Assembly: GCA_963785035.1 (NCBI GenBank)
Contig: CAWATG010000011.1
Coordinates: 310,001 to 374,000, forward strand
Length of the DNA stretch: 64,000 nt
Origin: CAWATG01 sp963785035
GTDB taxonomy: Bacteria > Actinomycetota > Acidimicrobiia > IMCC26256 > CAWATG01
Direction of reading: 5' to 3'
A model generated the notes under the pieces. That model did not search any database and had not been told where the DNA came from. It saw nothing but the letters and a program-made list of their open reading frames with translations. Positions 18,601-28,567 of this stretch are shown one piece after another. Made by a program: the position numbers and the translations under genes. Numbering within the stretch: the first letter of the stretch is position 1; each line of letters starts with the position of its first letter.

Positions 18601-19447
18601 TCAGTACCCCTTGAACTCGGCCGGTCGGCGCTCGATGAAGCTCGCAACGCCCTCGGTCGAATCGAGCGTGTGCATGATCGTCTCGACGTGCCAGGACTCT
18701 TCTTCGAATGCGGTGGCACGGTCACTGTCGAGCGACCGATTGAGGAGTCGTTTGGCCAGTCCGATGCTCCGTCGTCGGTCCCTTCGCGAGGCGCTCTGCC
18801 CATTCGGTCGTGGTGGTGACGAGATCGGCAGGCGCCACGACCTTGTTGACCAGGCCGAACCGCTCGGCGTCGGTGGCGCTGAGGTCGTCGCCGAAGAACA
18901 CCAGCTCCTTGGCCTTTTGGAGGCCGATGAGCCGGGGGAGGAGGTATGCGGCGCCACCGTCGGGAATGAGGCCTCGACGTACGAAGACCTGAATGATGCG
19001 CGCCGTTTCGGAGGCGATGACAAGGTCTGCGGCCATGACCAGAACGCCTCCGGCGCCCGCTGCGGTGCCGTTGAGAGCAACGATGATCGGCTTCTCGCAG
19101 TCCTGGATGGCGCCGACCAGGCGCTGGATGCCGGTGCGGATCATCCGAGAAGCGTCGCCGACGACCAGGTCCGGTGCGCCTTCGGGCTTTGGCGCCGGTT
19201 CGGCCCGACCCGTGCGAAGATCGGCGCCGGTGCAGAAATGGCGCTCTCCCGCGGCGGTCAGAACCACGGCCCGGGCATCGTAGGAGGCGTTGACCTCATC
19301 GAGGCGTTCGATCAGCCGATTGCGGACGGCAGGGGTAATGGCGTTGGCCGCATCTGGCCTGTTGATGGTGATCCAGGCGACGCCGTTCTCGACTCGGTAG
19401 AGGAGTTCGTCGTCGACATGAGGGGCAGTTGCGGTGAGTTCGGCCAT
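18601..19447 (-). CDS. Enoyl-CoA hydratase/isomerase (one frameshift near 18773)
   Basis: About 281 residues once one surplus base near 18773 is removed, so that RLAKGPT continues into RSIGLAKRLLNRSL. Crotonase features are VAWITINRPDAANAI, the oxyanion-hole segment AGERHFCTGADLR, ALNGTAAGAGGVL, RRGLIPDGGAAYLLPRLIG with the usual acidic catalytic position replaced by Asp, and a C-terminal EGVASFIERRPAEFKG, which is typical of functional hydratases. It heads the minus-strand operon crotonase-thiolase-DUF35. The ATG at 19447 was chosen because the frame upstream of it is Arg/Pro-rich and looks non-coding. Confidence 0.85.
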
Positions 19448-19676
19448 GTTCTTCGAGTGCCTCCCGATGGCAGGAATGTCGGCGGTCACGTTACCTGGCA
19501 ATGGTCGCGGAGGTTTGGACGGAGGCGCGCCGACCGCCAGCCGGGGGCTTGCGGGTGCTGGGATTGCCTGAATCGCCTCAAGTCGCCGGGCGGGGTGCCG
19601 ATGTCGTCCTCGGCGCCAAGTGTGGCGTCGCAGCGTCACGGGAAATGTGGCGTCTTATCGACCAGGAGGGTCTGAA

Positions 19677-20661
19677 ATGAAAGGTCGTATCGCTCGCCGC
19701 TTGGCTGTGACGCTCAGTGTCGCCGCGCTCGCGGGGATGCTGTCAGCCGTTCCGGCGTCTGCGGCGTCTTTCACGAATGTTGCATGGTCCGTTTCCAACA
19801 ACGCCAGTTCGGTGTCGGGCGTTTCCTATACTTATTCGTTCACGACCGCCACGACCGGGACCATCGCGTCGATCACCTTCGGTGTGCCCGCCGGTACTGC
19901 GGGCACCCCGGCGGTCGTGCTCAACTACGGCATTGGTGCGGGAACCGTCGGCCTCGCATCGAACACGATCACCTACACGGTGACCTCCCCGGTGTCGGTC
20001 GCAGGGGGCATCCCGATTCTGATCGAGATCGGCGGCTTGACGAACACCCCGACGATCGGTTCGTACACCTCGGCCATCGCTACGCGTGACAGCGTGCCTG
20101 CCAACATCGACACTGCGACCTCGAACTCGATGCTCGATCGCCGATTCGAACACAGTGATCACGACGGTTGTGGCCAAGTCGTTGACCTTCACGAACGACA
20201 CGTCGGCGTTCATGTTCCTGATGGATCCGGCGTCTTGCGGCGCTGGCCGATCAGTAGCGTGCGCGGTCACCTCACGGTGAAGACCAACGCATCGCTCGGC
20301 TACGCGCTCGCGGTCAAGGACAGCACGACCGGCCTGTATTCGACGGTGCTTCGCCGACACGATCGCCGACGTCTCGGCCAACATCGCCGGCGCCGTGGCG
20401 TGGCCTGGCGCGAAGCAGATTCGGGTATCGGCGGTCGGCACGCTCAGCGGCGATGCGGCGATGCCACGCCGAATGAACACGGCGACGAACTACGCCGGAT
20501 ATTCAGCAACGGTTCGACGTGAGACCGTGGTCTCCCGGGCGACTCCGACGGGGAACCTCGCTGACACGTTGGTGATTCACAACCGGGTTGCGATCGACTA
20601 CACCCAGGATGCCGGAACCTACTCCGACACCGTGACCTACACGGTGACACCGAGTTACTGA
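19677..20661 (+). CDS. Secreted surface protein A, paralogue of the next gene (several frameshifts)
   Basis: The ATG is preceded by an excellent AGGAGG. A classical signal peptide follows (KGRIARRLAVTLSVAALAGMLSAVPASA, cleavage after ASA). The mature part, about 290 residues, is rich in Thr, Ser and Val and predicted all-beta, ending in a hydrophobic DTVTYTVTPSY. Frame changes near 20133, 20230, 20254 and 20350 are each repaired by dropping one base, giving the continuous phrases ITTVVAKSLTFTNDTSAF, HLTVKTNASLGYALAV and IADVSANIAGAVAWPG. The end resembles the C-terminal strand of WxL-type cell-wall proteins, but I do not see a clear Trp-x-Leu motif, so the family is a guess. Probably a cell-surface or pilin-like protein. 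Confidence 0.65.
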
Positions 20662-20684
20662 CATCATGAAAAGCTAGGGAGTCG

Positions 20685-21660
20685 ATGCGGGGCTGGGAGC
20701 GCCGACGACATCTCGCAATCGCCAGTGTGGCCGCCGTTCTCGGCGGCCTTCTGGTGTTGGCGGAGCCGGCCGCAGCAGGAACCCTCACCAACCCCACCCT
20801 CAACATGTCGAACAACGGTAAGTCGGTGACCGGCGTCGACTATGCACAGTCGCTTCACGCCGGTTAGTCCACAGATGTCATCGACAAGGTGACCTTGACC
20901 GTGCCTGGCGGAACCACCGGTACCCCGACGGGTGCAGCCACTACGGTATCGGCGCCGGCACGGTCGCCCTGCGTCGGACACGATCACGTACACGGTCACT
21001 GTCGCCAACATCTGGGACCGCCGGGCATCTCGATGCTGATCGAGATCACCGGGATCACCAACACCCCGACGCGCCGGTACGTACCCGAGCGACGGTCACG
21101 ATCTATCAAAGCAATGGGACCACCATCGACTCCGCCTCCAACCCCGATCTCGTCATCGTCGACACCGGATCACAAACGTCGGTTTCGGTTGCCAAGTCGC
21201 TGGTCTTCACCAACGACTCGGCGTCGTTTCAAACTCCTGCTGGACCCGGTCTTGCCGCTCTCACCGATCAGACCCATGTCGCGCATCTGACTGTTCTGAC
21301 CAATGCGTCCCATGGTTACAGCCTGAGCGTGAACGACTCGGCGGCGGGTCTCGCTGTTGGATCCGATGCCATTCCACGATTCTCGAGCAATGGCCAGGCG
21401 GGTTCGGCCGTTTGGGGCTCATCGGTGAACAAGTTCGGATATGCGGTGACCGTGACGGGCGCGACCCTTGCCGGGCGCATTGAGTGGTGGGAAGTACGCC
21501 GGGTACACGTCCGACCGCCGAGGTCATTGCGTCACGTACCAATCCGACCGGACCGACCGCCGATACGATCGACGTCAGTAACAGGGTCGTGATCGACTTC
21601 AGCCAGGCCGCGGGAACGTACACGGACACCATCACCTACACCGTGACACCGAGCTACTGA
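20685..21660 (+). CDS. Secreted surface protein B, tandem paralogue of A (heavily frameshifted)
   Basis: It starts 23 bp after gene A with an Arg-rich signal peptide (HLAIASVAAVLGGLLVLAEPAAA). The fragments match gene A position by position: KVTLTVPGGTTGTPTG against ITFGVPAGTAGTPA, MLIEITGITNTPT against ILIEIGGLTNTPT, VSVAKSLVFTNDSASF against VVAKSLTFTNDTSAF, and the same DTITYTVTPSY end. At least five frame changes and a TAG at 20865 break it. From sequence alone I cannot tell sequence error from decay. If intact, it would be a second secreted subunit of the same surface structure as A. Confidence 0.55.
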
Positions 21661-21727
21661 TGGGCCACGGTGTTCGAGGGCGGTGACGTGCCCAGCCTGT
21701 CGGCATTGAAACAGCGCTCAGGTTGCG

Positions 21728-23211
21728 GTGTTGACGTGCCGATCGAGACTCGGGCCCGGAGAACGGGCCCCGTCGTCGGCTTGGGAGGCCCCCACTGCAG
21801 CTTCGTGCGTTCCGATCGAATTTCAGCGTCGGCTGGCCTGCTCCGGCGCTGTCGGGCTCGGGGTTGTTCTCGCCGTGGCGCCGCCACGTTCGTCGGCGCC
21901 GTCGCCGGCGGACGCCGCCGAGGCACCTGTCGCCGCAGGACCGCGTAGCCTTGCGGTTGCGGTGCCGCCCGATGCCGTGGTGTTCAGGCCGGGTCACGAC
22001 ATCTCGGTCGAGGTGCGGGTTTCGAATCCCGGAAACGCCGAGGTCATCGTGACCGTTTCAGCAACGCGGGTTGGAACTTGGTGACAACGGGCGGGTGACC
22101 GTGCTCGACGACCCCGATCCGAAATGGGGATCACGGGTGATTCTTCCGCACGGGGACATCACGATCCCGGGGCAGGGCTATACCGACGAGGCACGGTCCG
22201 GTGGAGGTGCCCGAGGGTCCAGCCCGACATCTATCTCATTGGTTTCGTCGTGACACCGAGGCCCGCTCCACAGGGCTCGGTGCAGGTCATCAACGAGATC
22301 GGGTCGTTCTTCAAGGTCGACATTCCCGGTCCACGCGACTGGAGACTCGCAGCGAACCTTGACTTCCCATCGTTCGCAATCGCAGGGTCGGTGCAAAGAG
22401 ACGTCGACATCCGCAATGGCGGCAGTCCTCGATCAACTTCTGGGGCGATGTGACGACCAAGAGCGTGTCCATCGTCCACTATTCGCCAGCAACGTATCGA
22501 AACGACGTTTCTCCCGAGGGGTAAGCGACGGGCGGTGGACGGTGAGTGCACGAGCCGAAGTGGGGTATCGGGATTGTCGATGTGCCGGTTCGAATCTCCT
22601 ATCCGGCATGACCGGCGGCGGGACGCAGGACATCCTCTTACGCCAACGCGTGCATCGTGATCCATCCGGCGTGGATCGTCGTTACCGGGCTGCTGGCGCT
22701 GTTCGTGCTGTGGCGTGTCGTACGCCGCGTTCTGCGCAAGCGTGCACGGGTCCGAGCGGCACGCGAGCTCACCCACGGGAAGCTCGAGAGCAAGGCAAAG
22801 CGTCGTGAAAAGCAACGCCTCGACAGGCTGGTTGCGAAACAGACCAGGGAAGCGGAACTCGCTGTTGCTTCACCGGTTGAGGAGCCGGTCGAAGTTCCCA
22901 AGACCGACTACGAGCCGCCGGTGCTCGTGTCCGATACGCCCATCGAACGCAAGGTCGTCCTCGTGCGCGCCGACGACGCAGTTCCGCCGCAGACCACGCC
23001 CGATCCCGGGGACGCCGCGGAGGCAAACCCGGTGTTGCTCACACTCCCGCCAAGCGTTCCATCGGCTGGACCGCCGGAGTCGGGAGGTCCGCCGGCTTCG
23101 GCGACGCGCAGCGATGCAGCGCACATCGAGCGCATTCCGACGGCACCCGAACCCGGTGCGCCAGACGCGGCGAAACCCAAGACCGAACCGGCGCCTGAAA
23201 CGAAGCAGTAG
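21728..23211 (+). CDS. Membrane-anchored partner of the surface proteins, DUF916-like layout (frameshifted)
   Basis: The start is uncertain. A hydrophobic, signal-like stretch (LACSGAVGLGVVLAVAPP) is followed by an Ig-like beta domain (DAVVFRPGHDISVEVRVSNPG, then ITIPGQGYTDE, PDIYLIGFVVTPRP and GSFFKVDIPG). The C-terminal third has one transmembrane helix (WIVVTGLLALFVLWRVV) and a basic, then Pro/Glu-rich cytoplasmic tail of about 150 residues. This order matches WxL-interacting (DUF916-type) proteins of Gram-positive bacteria. Frame changes occur near 22070, 22185, 22213, 22425 and again between 22520 and 22640. It probably anchors the two upstream secreted proteins to the membrane, a role I infer from order and layout only. 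Confidence 0.55.
21752..21770 (+). terminator. GC hairpin after the two secreted-protein genes
   Basis: GGGCCCG, loop GAGAA, CGGGCCC: a perfect 7-bp stem about 90 bp after the stop of surface protein B. It could act as a partial terminator or as an mRNA 3'-end stabiliser that sets the ratio between the secreted subunits and the downstream membrane partner. No T tract is present. Confidence 0.4.
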
Positions 23212-23213
23212 GC

Positions 23214-23258
23214 GAACGAACTATTTCCGAACGAACTATTTCCGAACGAACTACTTCC
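23214..23258. repeat. Three tandem 15-bp copies spanning a stop codon
   Basis: GAACGAACTATTTCC occurs three times head to tail, the third copy with one change (ACTACTTCC). On the minus strand each copy reads Val-Arg-Lys-stop-Phe, so the last codons and stop of the acyl-CoA synthetase gene are repeated twice more beyond the real stop. Confidence 0.9.
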
Positions 23259-25440
23259 GAACAACCAGTGCGTCGAGCGCGACTGCGCCGCGGGGCTTGA
23301 CGATGATCGGGTTGATGTCGAGCTCACCAACGACATCGCTCAGATCCATCGCCAAACGCTGAACCTTCATGATGACGTCGACCAGCGCGTCAACGTCGGC
23401 GGGTTTGGCGCCGCGCACACCCTCGAACATCTTGAAGCCTTTGAGCTCACCGAGCATGCGACGGGCCTCGACCGCATCGAACGGCGGGACCCGGAACGTC
23501 ACGTCGCCGAGCACCTCGACGAACACCCCGCCGAGGCCGACCATCACCACCGGTCCGAACAGGTCGTCGTGGGAGACGCCCACCACTGCCTCGACACCGC
23601 CGGTCACCATCTCACAGACCAGGACACCGTCGATGCGGACGTTCCTGCCGCCGGCCTTCTCGGCCTTTGCCCAGATCTCCTCGAACGTGGCGCGCACGTC
23701 CTTGGCGGTCGCGACACCGACCTTGACGAGTCCGAGGTCGCTCTTGTGGAGCAGGTCTGGCGAGGAGATCTTCATCACGACCGGGTAGCCCAGGTTCGCG
23801 GCTGCGCGGACGGCTTGCGCCGCACTGGTGCACAGCTCGTCCTTGCTGGACTTTATGCCATATGCGGCGAGCAGTTGCTTGGATGTGTACTCCGAGAGCG
23901 CGCCGCCCGGCTCAGCCTCTTCCAAGAGGGCGCGTGCCTTCTTGGCCGCGGGCAATGGTTTGGTCGGAGCGGTGTCGAACGGTGAGGTGTATCGGTCGAC
24001 GAATCCCCAATAGTCGAGGTAGGCGCGAACGGCGCCGACGCAGTTGTGGAAGGTGCGGAAAACGGGGAGCCGCGACTGCAGCAGGATGTCCCGATAGGCG
24101 GGCTCGGTTCCGACCGGCGATCCCCAGATCACGAAGATCGGCTTGTCGGACGTTTCCGCCGCTGCAGCAAGGTCTCGTGCCAACGGCGACGACATCATTT
24201 CGAGGGCACCGGTGATCGGGCAGATCAGGATGTCGACGTTGGGATCGGCGAGGATCAGATCGATGATCTGACGGCCCGCTGGAGTCATGACGGGCGGTCC
24301 ACCACAGTCGATCGGGTTCGACACGCGCAGGTATGGAGGGATCAAACCGTCGTGCAATGCCGCTTGGGTCTTCTTCGTCAGATCCGGAATGCGAAGGCCG
24401 GCAGCGGCGGCCATGTCGGCCATGTGCGCGCCGGTGCCGCCCGAGATCGCGTAGATCGCCACGCCATCGCCCGTTGGGCGTTTCGTGCGCGCGAAGGCTG
24501 CGGAAGTGTCGAGCAACTCGTCGAGACCGTCCACCCGGGTCACGCCGAACTGTCGGAAGACCGCAGCGGTCACGGCGTCCGAACCGGTGAGGTGGCCAGT
24601 GTGTGACGCCGCCATCGATGCGCCCTCGTCGGTCTTGCCGACCTTGACGATGACCATTGGCTTGCGTTGCTGGGCCGCGTAATCGGCGGCCAGCATGAGG
24701 GAGCGGCCGTCTTTGAAACCCTCGATATACGCAGCGATGACGCCGACTTCGGGCTGGTCGACGAAGTATCGGGCGAAGTCCGCGAATTCGAGGTCGACCT
24801 CGTTACCCGTCGGTGCCCAATGCGAGAGACGGATACCGATCTCCTGACCTTGGAAAACTGGACGGCCTTGGTGGCCCGATTGTGTGATGAGCGCGATCGA
24901 GGGTCCCTCGAGATCGAGGAAGTCCTCGAAGGCGTTGAGGTTGGTGTTGGGTCCGAGGAGATGGACGTCGCTGTTGTGGACGAGGTCGTTGAGGCGCGCC
25001 TCGAGCTTTTCGCCGTCCTTGCCCACCTCGGAGAAGCCCGCGGCGAAGATCACGGCAAAGGCCGGCAGCGGGTCACGCTTCAATACGTCCTCGAAGGTGT
25101 CGACCGCCGCGCCGGTCAGGATCACCGCCAGGTCGATCTCTCCGGGTACGTCGTGGATGGAGGCGTAACACTTCTCGCCGGCGACGGTCTCGTAGGCCGG
25201 GTGCACCGGGACGAACTTGGCACCGTGCTTGTCTGCCCAGCGCTTGAACTTCGCAGTCATCGCCGAGTTCGGCTTGCGTGAGGCCTCCGAGGCGCCGATC
25301 AGGGCAACCGTTCGGGGGTGCAGGAAGCGGTCGAGGTCGACGTCGCGCAGCCGCAACGCGCGCCCGCTCACGTCGAAGTCTGCTCGCTCGGTTGCGCTGA
25401 CAGGTGTGCCGTTGGACGCGCTCTTGCGCTTTGCAGACAT
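23251..25440 (-). CDS. NDP-forming acyl-CoA synthetase (acetate-CoA ligase type) family protein
   Basis: 729 residues with fused alpha and beta parts. A CoA-binding domain (TVALIGASEASRKPN) comes first, then succinyl-CoA-ligase-like domains with ITQSGHQG and the phospho-His segment MAASHTGHLTGSD. A C-terminal ATP-grasp domain follows (TSKQLLAAYGIKSSK, GYPVVMKISSPDLLHKSD, GPVVMVGLGGVFVEVLGD, ELDINPIIV). Such enzymes make acyl-CoA from an acid, CoA and ATP with release of ADP, or run in reverse. The carboxylate substrate is unknown; the nearby catabolic island makes an uptake or activation step plausible. Divergent from the flavoprotein gene with about 150 bp between starts. Confidence 0.9.
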   Translation of the reverse strand: MSAKRKSASNGTPVSATERADFDVSGRALRLRDVDLDRFLHPRTVALIGASEASRKPNSAMTAKFKRWADKHGAKFVPVHPAYETVAGEKCYASIHDVPGEIDLAVILTGAAVDTFEDVLKRDPLPAFAVIFAAGFSEVGKDGEKLEARLNDLVHNSDVHLLGPNTNLNAFEDFLDLEGPSIALITQSGHQGRPVFQGQEIGIRLSHWAPTGNEVDLEFADFARYFVDQPEVGVIAAYIEGFKDGRSLMLAADYAAQQRKPMVIVKVGKTDEGASMAASHTGHLTGSDAVTAAVFRQFGVTRVDGLDELLDTSAAFARTKRPTGDGVAIYAISGGTGAHMADMAAAAGLRIPDLTKKTQAALHDGLIPPYLRVSNPIDCGGPPVMTPAGRQIIDLILADPNVDILICPITGALEMMSSPLARDLAAAAETSDKPIFVIWGSPVGTEPAYRDILLQSRLPVFRTFHNCVGAVRAYLDYWGFVDRYTSPFDTAPTKPLPAAKKARALLEEAEPGGALSEYTSKQLLAAYGIKSSKDELCTSAAQAVRAAANLGYPVVMKISSPDLLHKSDLGLVKVGVATAKDVRATFEEIWAKAEKAGGRNVRIDGVLVCEMVTGGVEAVVGVSHDDLFGPVVMVGLGGVFVEVLGDVTFRVPPFDAVEARRMLGELKGFKMFEGVRGAKPADVDALVDVIMKVQRLAMDLSDVVGELDINPIIVKPRGAVALDALVVRK

Positions 25441-25597
25441 GCGAAACTCCCGGAGATTGTCGGGCGTACCCTGGCCGAGTGACCAGATGAACCACGGAGA
25501 AGGCCTTCCAGTATGACGCTGTCGAATGCTTCGGTGCGAGCCGGAACCCTTCGGTAGTGTGCCTGCACTTCCAGGCGAGATGAACGGGTGCCAAACT

Positions 25598-26807
25598 ATG
25601 TCGGAGCTGGGAAAGATCGTCGTTGTCGGAGCGTCGCTTGCCGGCTTGCGCGCAGTCGAGACGCTTCGGCAGTGCGGTTACGGCGGCGACATCGATGTCG
25701 TCGGTGCGGAAAGGCATCTTCCCTACGACCGCCCACCGCTCTCCAAGGAGCTGCTGGCAGGGAAGTGGGAGGCCGACCGCCTTGCCCTGCGCTCCGCGCC
25801 GTATGAGGAGCTCGACGCTCGGTGGTTGCTCGGCACTCCCGGCGAGTCTCTGGACCTCGAGGCGCGAACGGTCCGGCTCGCCGACGGTTCGACGCTCGCC
25901 TATGACGGACTCATCATCGCGACGGGCGCACACCCGCGGCCGATGCCCGGCGCCCCTGAACTCGATGGCGTGCTGTTTCTGCGAACGCTTGATGACGCAC
26001 TGGCACTTCGAAGGCGTCTCGATCGCCAGCAACGTGTGGTTGTCATCGGAGCAGGATTCATCGGCGCCGAGGTCGCTGCGACGTGTCGTGGTCGAGGTCT
26101 CGATGTGACAGTCCTCGAGGCGATGGAGCAACCCATGGTGCGAGGTGTCGGTCCGATCATCGGCGCCGAACTCGCGGCACTGCACCGCAAGAACGGTGTC
26201 GACCTACGTTGTGGCGTCACCGTGGAGCAGCATCGTCGGGACCGAACGTGTCGAAGGCGTTCATCTCGCGACGGGTGAAACAATTCCCGCCGACGCAGTG
26301 CTCGTCGCGATCGGCGCGGTCCCGACGACACAATGGCTCGAAGGCAGCGGTTTGACGCTCGACAATGGTGTCGTGTGCGACGAGACCCTGCTCGCTGCTC
26401 CCGGCGTCGTCGCGATCGGTGACGTGGCCCGCTGGCCGAATGCCCTGTTCGATGGTGCGATGATGCGCCTCGAGCATTGGACCAACGCGAGTGAGTCCGC
26501 CGTGGCGGCGGTGCAGCGTCTGCTCGCCGCCGACAACGAGGCTGTGCCCTTCGCGCCCATCCCGTTCGTCTGGTCTGATCAATACGACACCAAGATCCAG
26601 TCGGTCGGTGTGTACGCAGGCGACGATGAGATGGTCGTCGCCCACGGCTCCTTCGAGGAAGGCAAGTTCGTCGCGCTCTTCGGTCGAGCCGGACGGCTTG
26701 TCGGCGCTATCGGTTTCGGTCGGCCACGTTTCGTGATGCAGTACCGCGCGATGATCGGGCGGCGCGCATCGTTTGATGAGGCAGTCACCCACGCTACGGC
26801 AGGCTGA
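25598..26807 (+). CDS. FAD-dependent ferredoxin/rubredoxin reductase-like oxidoreductase (one frameshift near 26228)
   Basis: About 402 residues after removal of one surplus base at 26228, which joins CGVTV(E) to SSIVGTERVEGVHL. Two dinucleotide-binding motifs are present: VVVGASLAGLRAVETLR (FAD) and VVVIGAGFIGAEVAATCRG (NADH). The segments YDRPPLSKELLAG, IATGAHPRPMPG and AIGDVARWPN are typical of the ferredoxin-reductase components of Rieske oxygenase and P450 systems. No ferredoxin or oxygenase gene is adjacent. The ATG was chosen at the conserved N-terminus (MSELGKIVVVGAS). It would pass electrons from NAD(P)H to a small iron-sulfur protein. Confidence 0.88.
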
Positions 26808-26860
26808 CCGCGCTGCAGTTCGACCGCGCCGCTCTGACGGCCAGCAAGGGGTCACCAGTT

Positions 26861-28014
26861 GTGCCATCGCTCCTCGTCACCAACGATTTTCCCCCCAAGA
26901 TCGGCGGGATTCAGTCCTACCTTCTATGAGCTCTGGCGGCGCCTCCCGCCACAGGAGACCTCGGTCCTGACCACGCGTTACGAGGGCGCGACCACTTGGG
27001 ACGCGTCGCAGGGCCTTCGATATCGAACGCGCCCGACAGCGGGTGCTGTTGCCGATGCCCGCGCTCGCACGCCGGGTCGATGCGATGGCTTCGGCGCGAG
27101 GGGTCGACACGATCTTCCTCGATCCGTTACTGCCGTTAGGGCTGATTGGTCCGCGCTTGGCAGCGGCGCCCTACGTCGTGCTGACCCACGGCGCCGAGGT
27201 CACCGTTCCCGGGCGCCTTCCGGTTTCCAGCCAGTTGTCTGCGCGCGTCTTGCGGAGAGCCGCGGGAATCGTGGCTGCCGGCGACTACCCGGCACGAGTA
27301 GCGCAGCGCATTGTCGGTCGAGCGCTTCCGACGTTGGTGATACCGCCGGGTGTGGACGTCGATCGATTCAAGCCGGTCGACGACGCAACGCGTTCGATGA
27401 CACGCCTACGCTTCGGACTGCCGTCGGTCGACGGCACGCACCGGCTCGTGCTCGGTCTGAGCAGGCTGGTGCCACGCAAGGGTTTCGACGTGTTGATCGA
27501 CGCTGTCGCGCGAATGGGCAGCGAGGTTGTCCTGGCCATCGTGGGATCCGGCCGGGATCGTCGCCGCCTCGAGGCACGAGCCGCTTCGCGTGGTATTGCC
27601 GATCGGGTGAAATTTCTCGGGCGGGTTGAGGACAGCGACCTTCCTGCGCTCTACGCAAGCGCCGACGTGTTCGCGATGTTGTGCCGCGATCGCTGGAAAG
27701 GCCTCGAGGCCGAAGGGTTCGGGATCGTCTTCCTCGAAGCTGCGGCATGCGGCGTGCCCGCGATTGCAGGTCGCAGCGGCGGATCACATGACGCGGTTGC
27801 CGACGGTGAGACAGGTCTCATCGTCGACCCACATTCGTCGAGCGAGATCCTCAGCGCGCTCACCCGATTGCTGGGCGACGATCAGCTGCGCCTTCGGTTC
27901 GGCGCCGCAGCACGCGCGCGAGCCGTCCTGGAATTCTCCTACGACATCCTCGCCGAACGGCTCGTTGGCCTCACCCGTGGCGATCTCACATGCCTCGTTG
28001 CCGGCGAGCGGTGA
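26861..28014 (+). CDS. GT4 glycosyltransferase, PimB-like mannosyltransferase (frameshifts near 26925 and 27017)
   Basis: About 383 residues. A GTG start after AAGGGG gives LLVTNDFPPKIGGIQSYL, the N-terminal signature of the PimB/PimA group that adds mannose to phosphatidylinositol. One surplus base near 26925 leads into YELWRRLP, and another near 27017 into FDIERARQRVLLP. The C-terminal Rossmann domain has GLSRLVPRKGFDVLIDA, VGSGRDRRRLE and the donor-site EAEGFGIVFLEAAACGVP (EX7E motif). It should act on a lipid acceptor at the inner face of the membrane with GDP-mannose. The exact acceptor is an inference from the family. Confidence 0.85.
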
Positions 28015-28021
28015 TCGATCG

Positions 28022-28567
28022 GTGAACGACGTCGCGCACGACAGGTTCGGTGGCTCTGGACTGATCAAATGCTCGTGGGGGGCGACGGCGCTCTTCGGCG
28101 TGGTGGCGCTGCCGGCCGCTCTGGGCGTGTCGTGGCTCGAGGGAGTCGCCGTAGCGATCGCCGTTGGGGAGTTCATCATCTCGCTCGGCGTGTGGAGTGT
28201 CGCGTTCGCGAGCGGACTGGCACGGAGCAGCCGTGGCGAGAACGTCGCGGTCGCGAACCTCTTTCTCCTCCAGGGTTCGGCGCCAAAAGCGGTCCAACGC
28301 CACCTCGGCGGGTCGCTGCTGACGAGCGTCGTGCTTGCCGGCGTGGTCGCGTCGAACAATCCGTTCGCGGTGCTGGTTCCCATGCTCTCGTTGGGATTCA
28401 TGGGGATTGTGGGGCGCGCGGCACGGGACATTCGGCGCGCGCGATTCTGGAGGCTGAGCGCGCGGCAGGGCGCAGCGACAGCGCGCCATGGGACCGCCAG
28501 GGCGGCTCCGCTAGCCTCGTCCCGGTATGCGCATTCTGTTGTTCGCCGGCAAAGGTGGAGTCGGTAA
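28022..28567 (+). CDS. Small polytopic membrane protein, unknown function
   Basis: 181 residues from a GTG. Four hydrophobic segments are visible: ATALFGVVALPAALGVS, VAVAIAVGEFIISLGVWSVAFASG, SLLTSVVLAGVVAS and PFAVLVPMLSLGFMGIVG. The tail is Arg-rich and overlaps the start of the ArsA-like gene by 41 bp, so the true stop may be wrong or the overlap real. I do not recognise a family. It lies between a lipid glycosyltransferase and an ArsA-like ATPase on the same strand. Confidence 0.55.
   Translation: MNDVAHDRFGGSGLIKCSWGATALFGVVALPAALGVSWLEGVAVAIAVGEFIISLGVWSVAFASGLARSSRGENVAVANLFLLQGSAPKAVQRHLGGSLLTSVVLAGVVASNNPFAVLVPMLSLGFMGIVGRAARDIRRARFWRLSARQGAATARHGTARAAPLASSRYAHSVVRRQRWSR

Noticed and set aside
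23214..23258. Attachment-site or transposon-end interpretation of the 15-bp repeats
   Set aside because: No integrase, transposase or matching copy elsewhere in the window; tandem slippage explains it.
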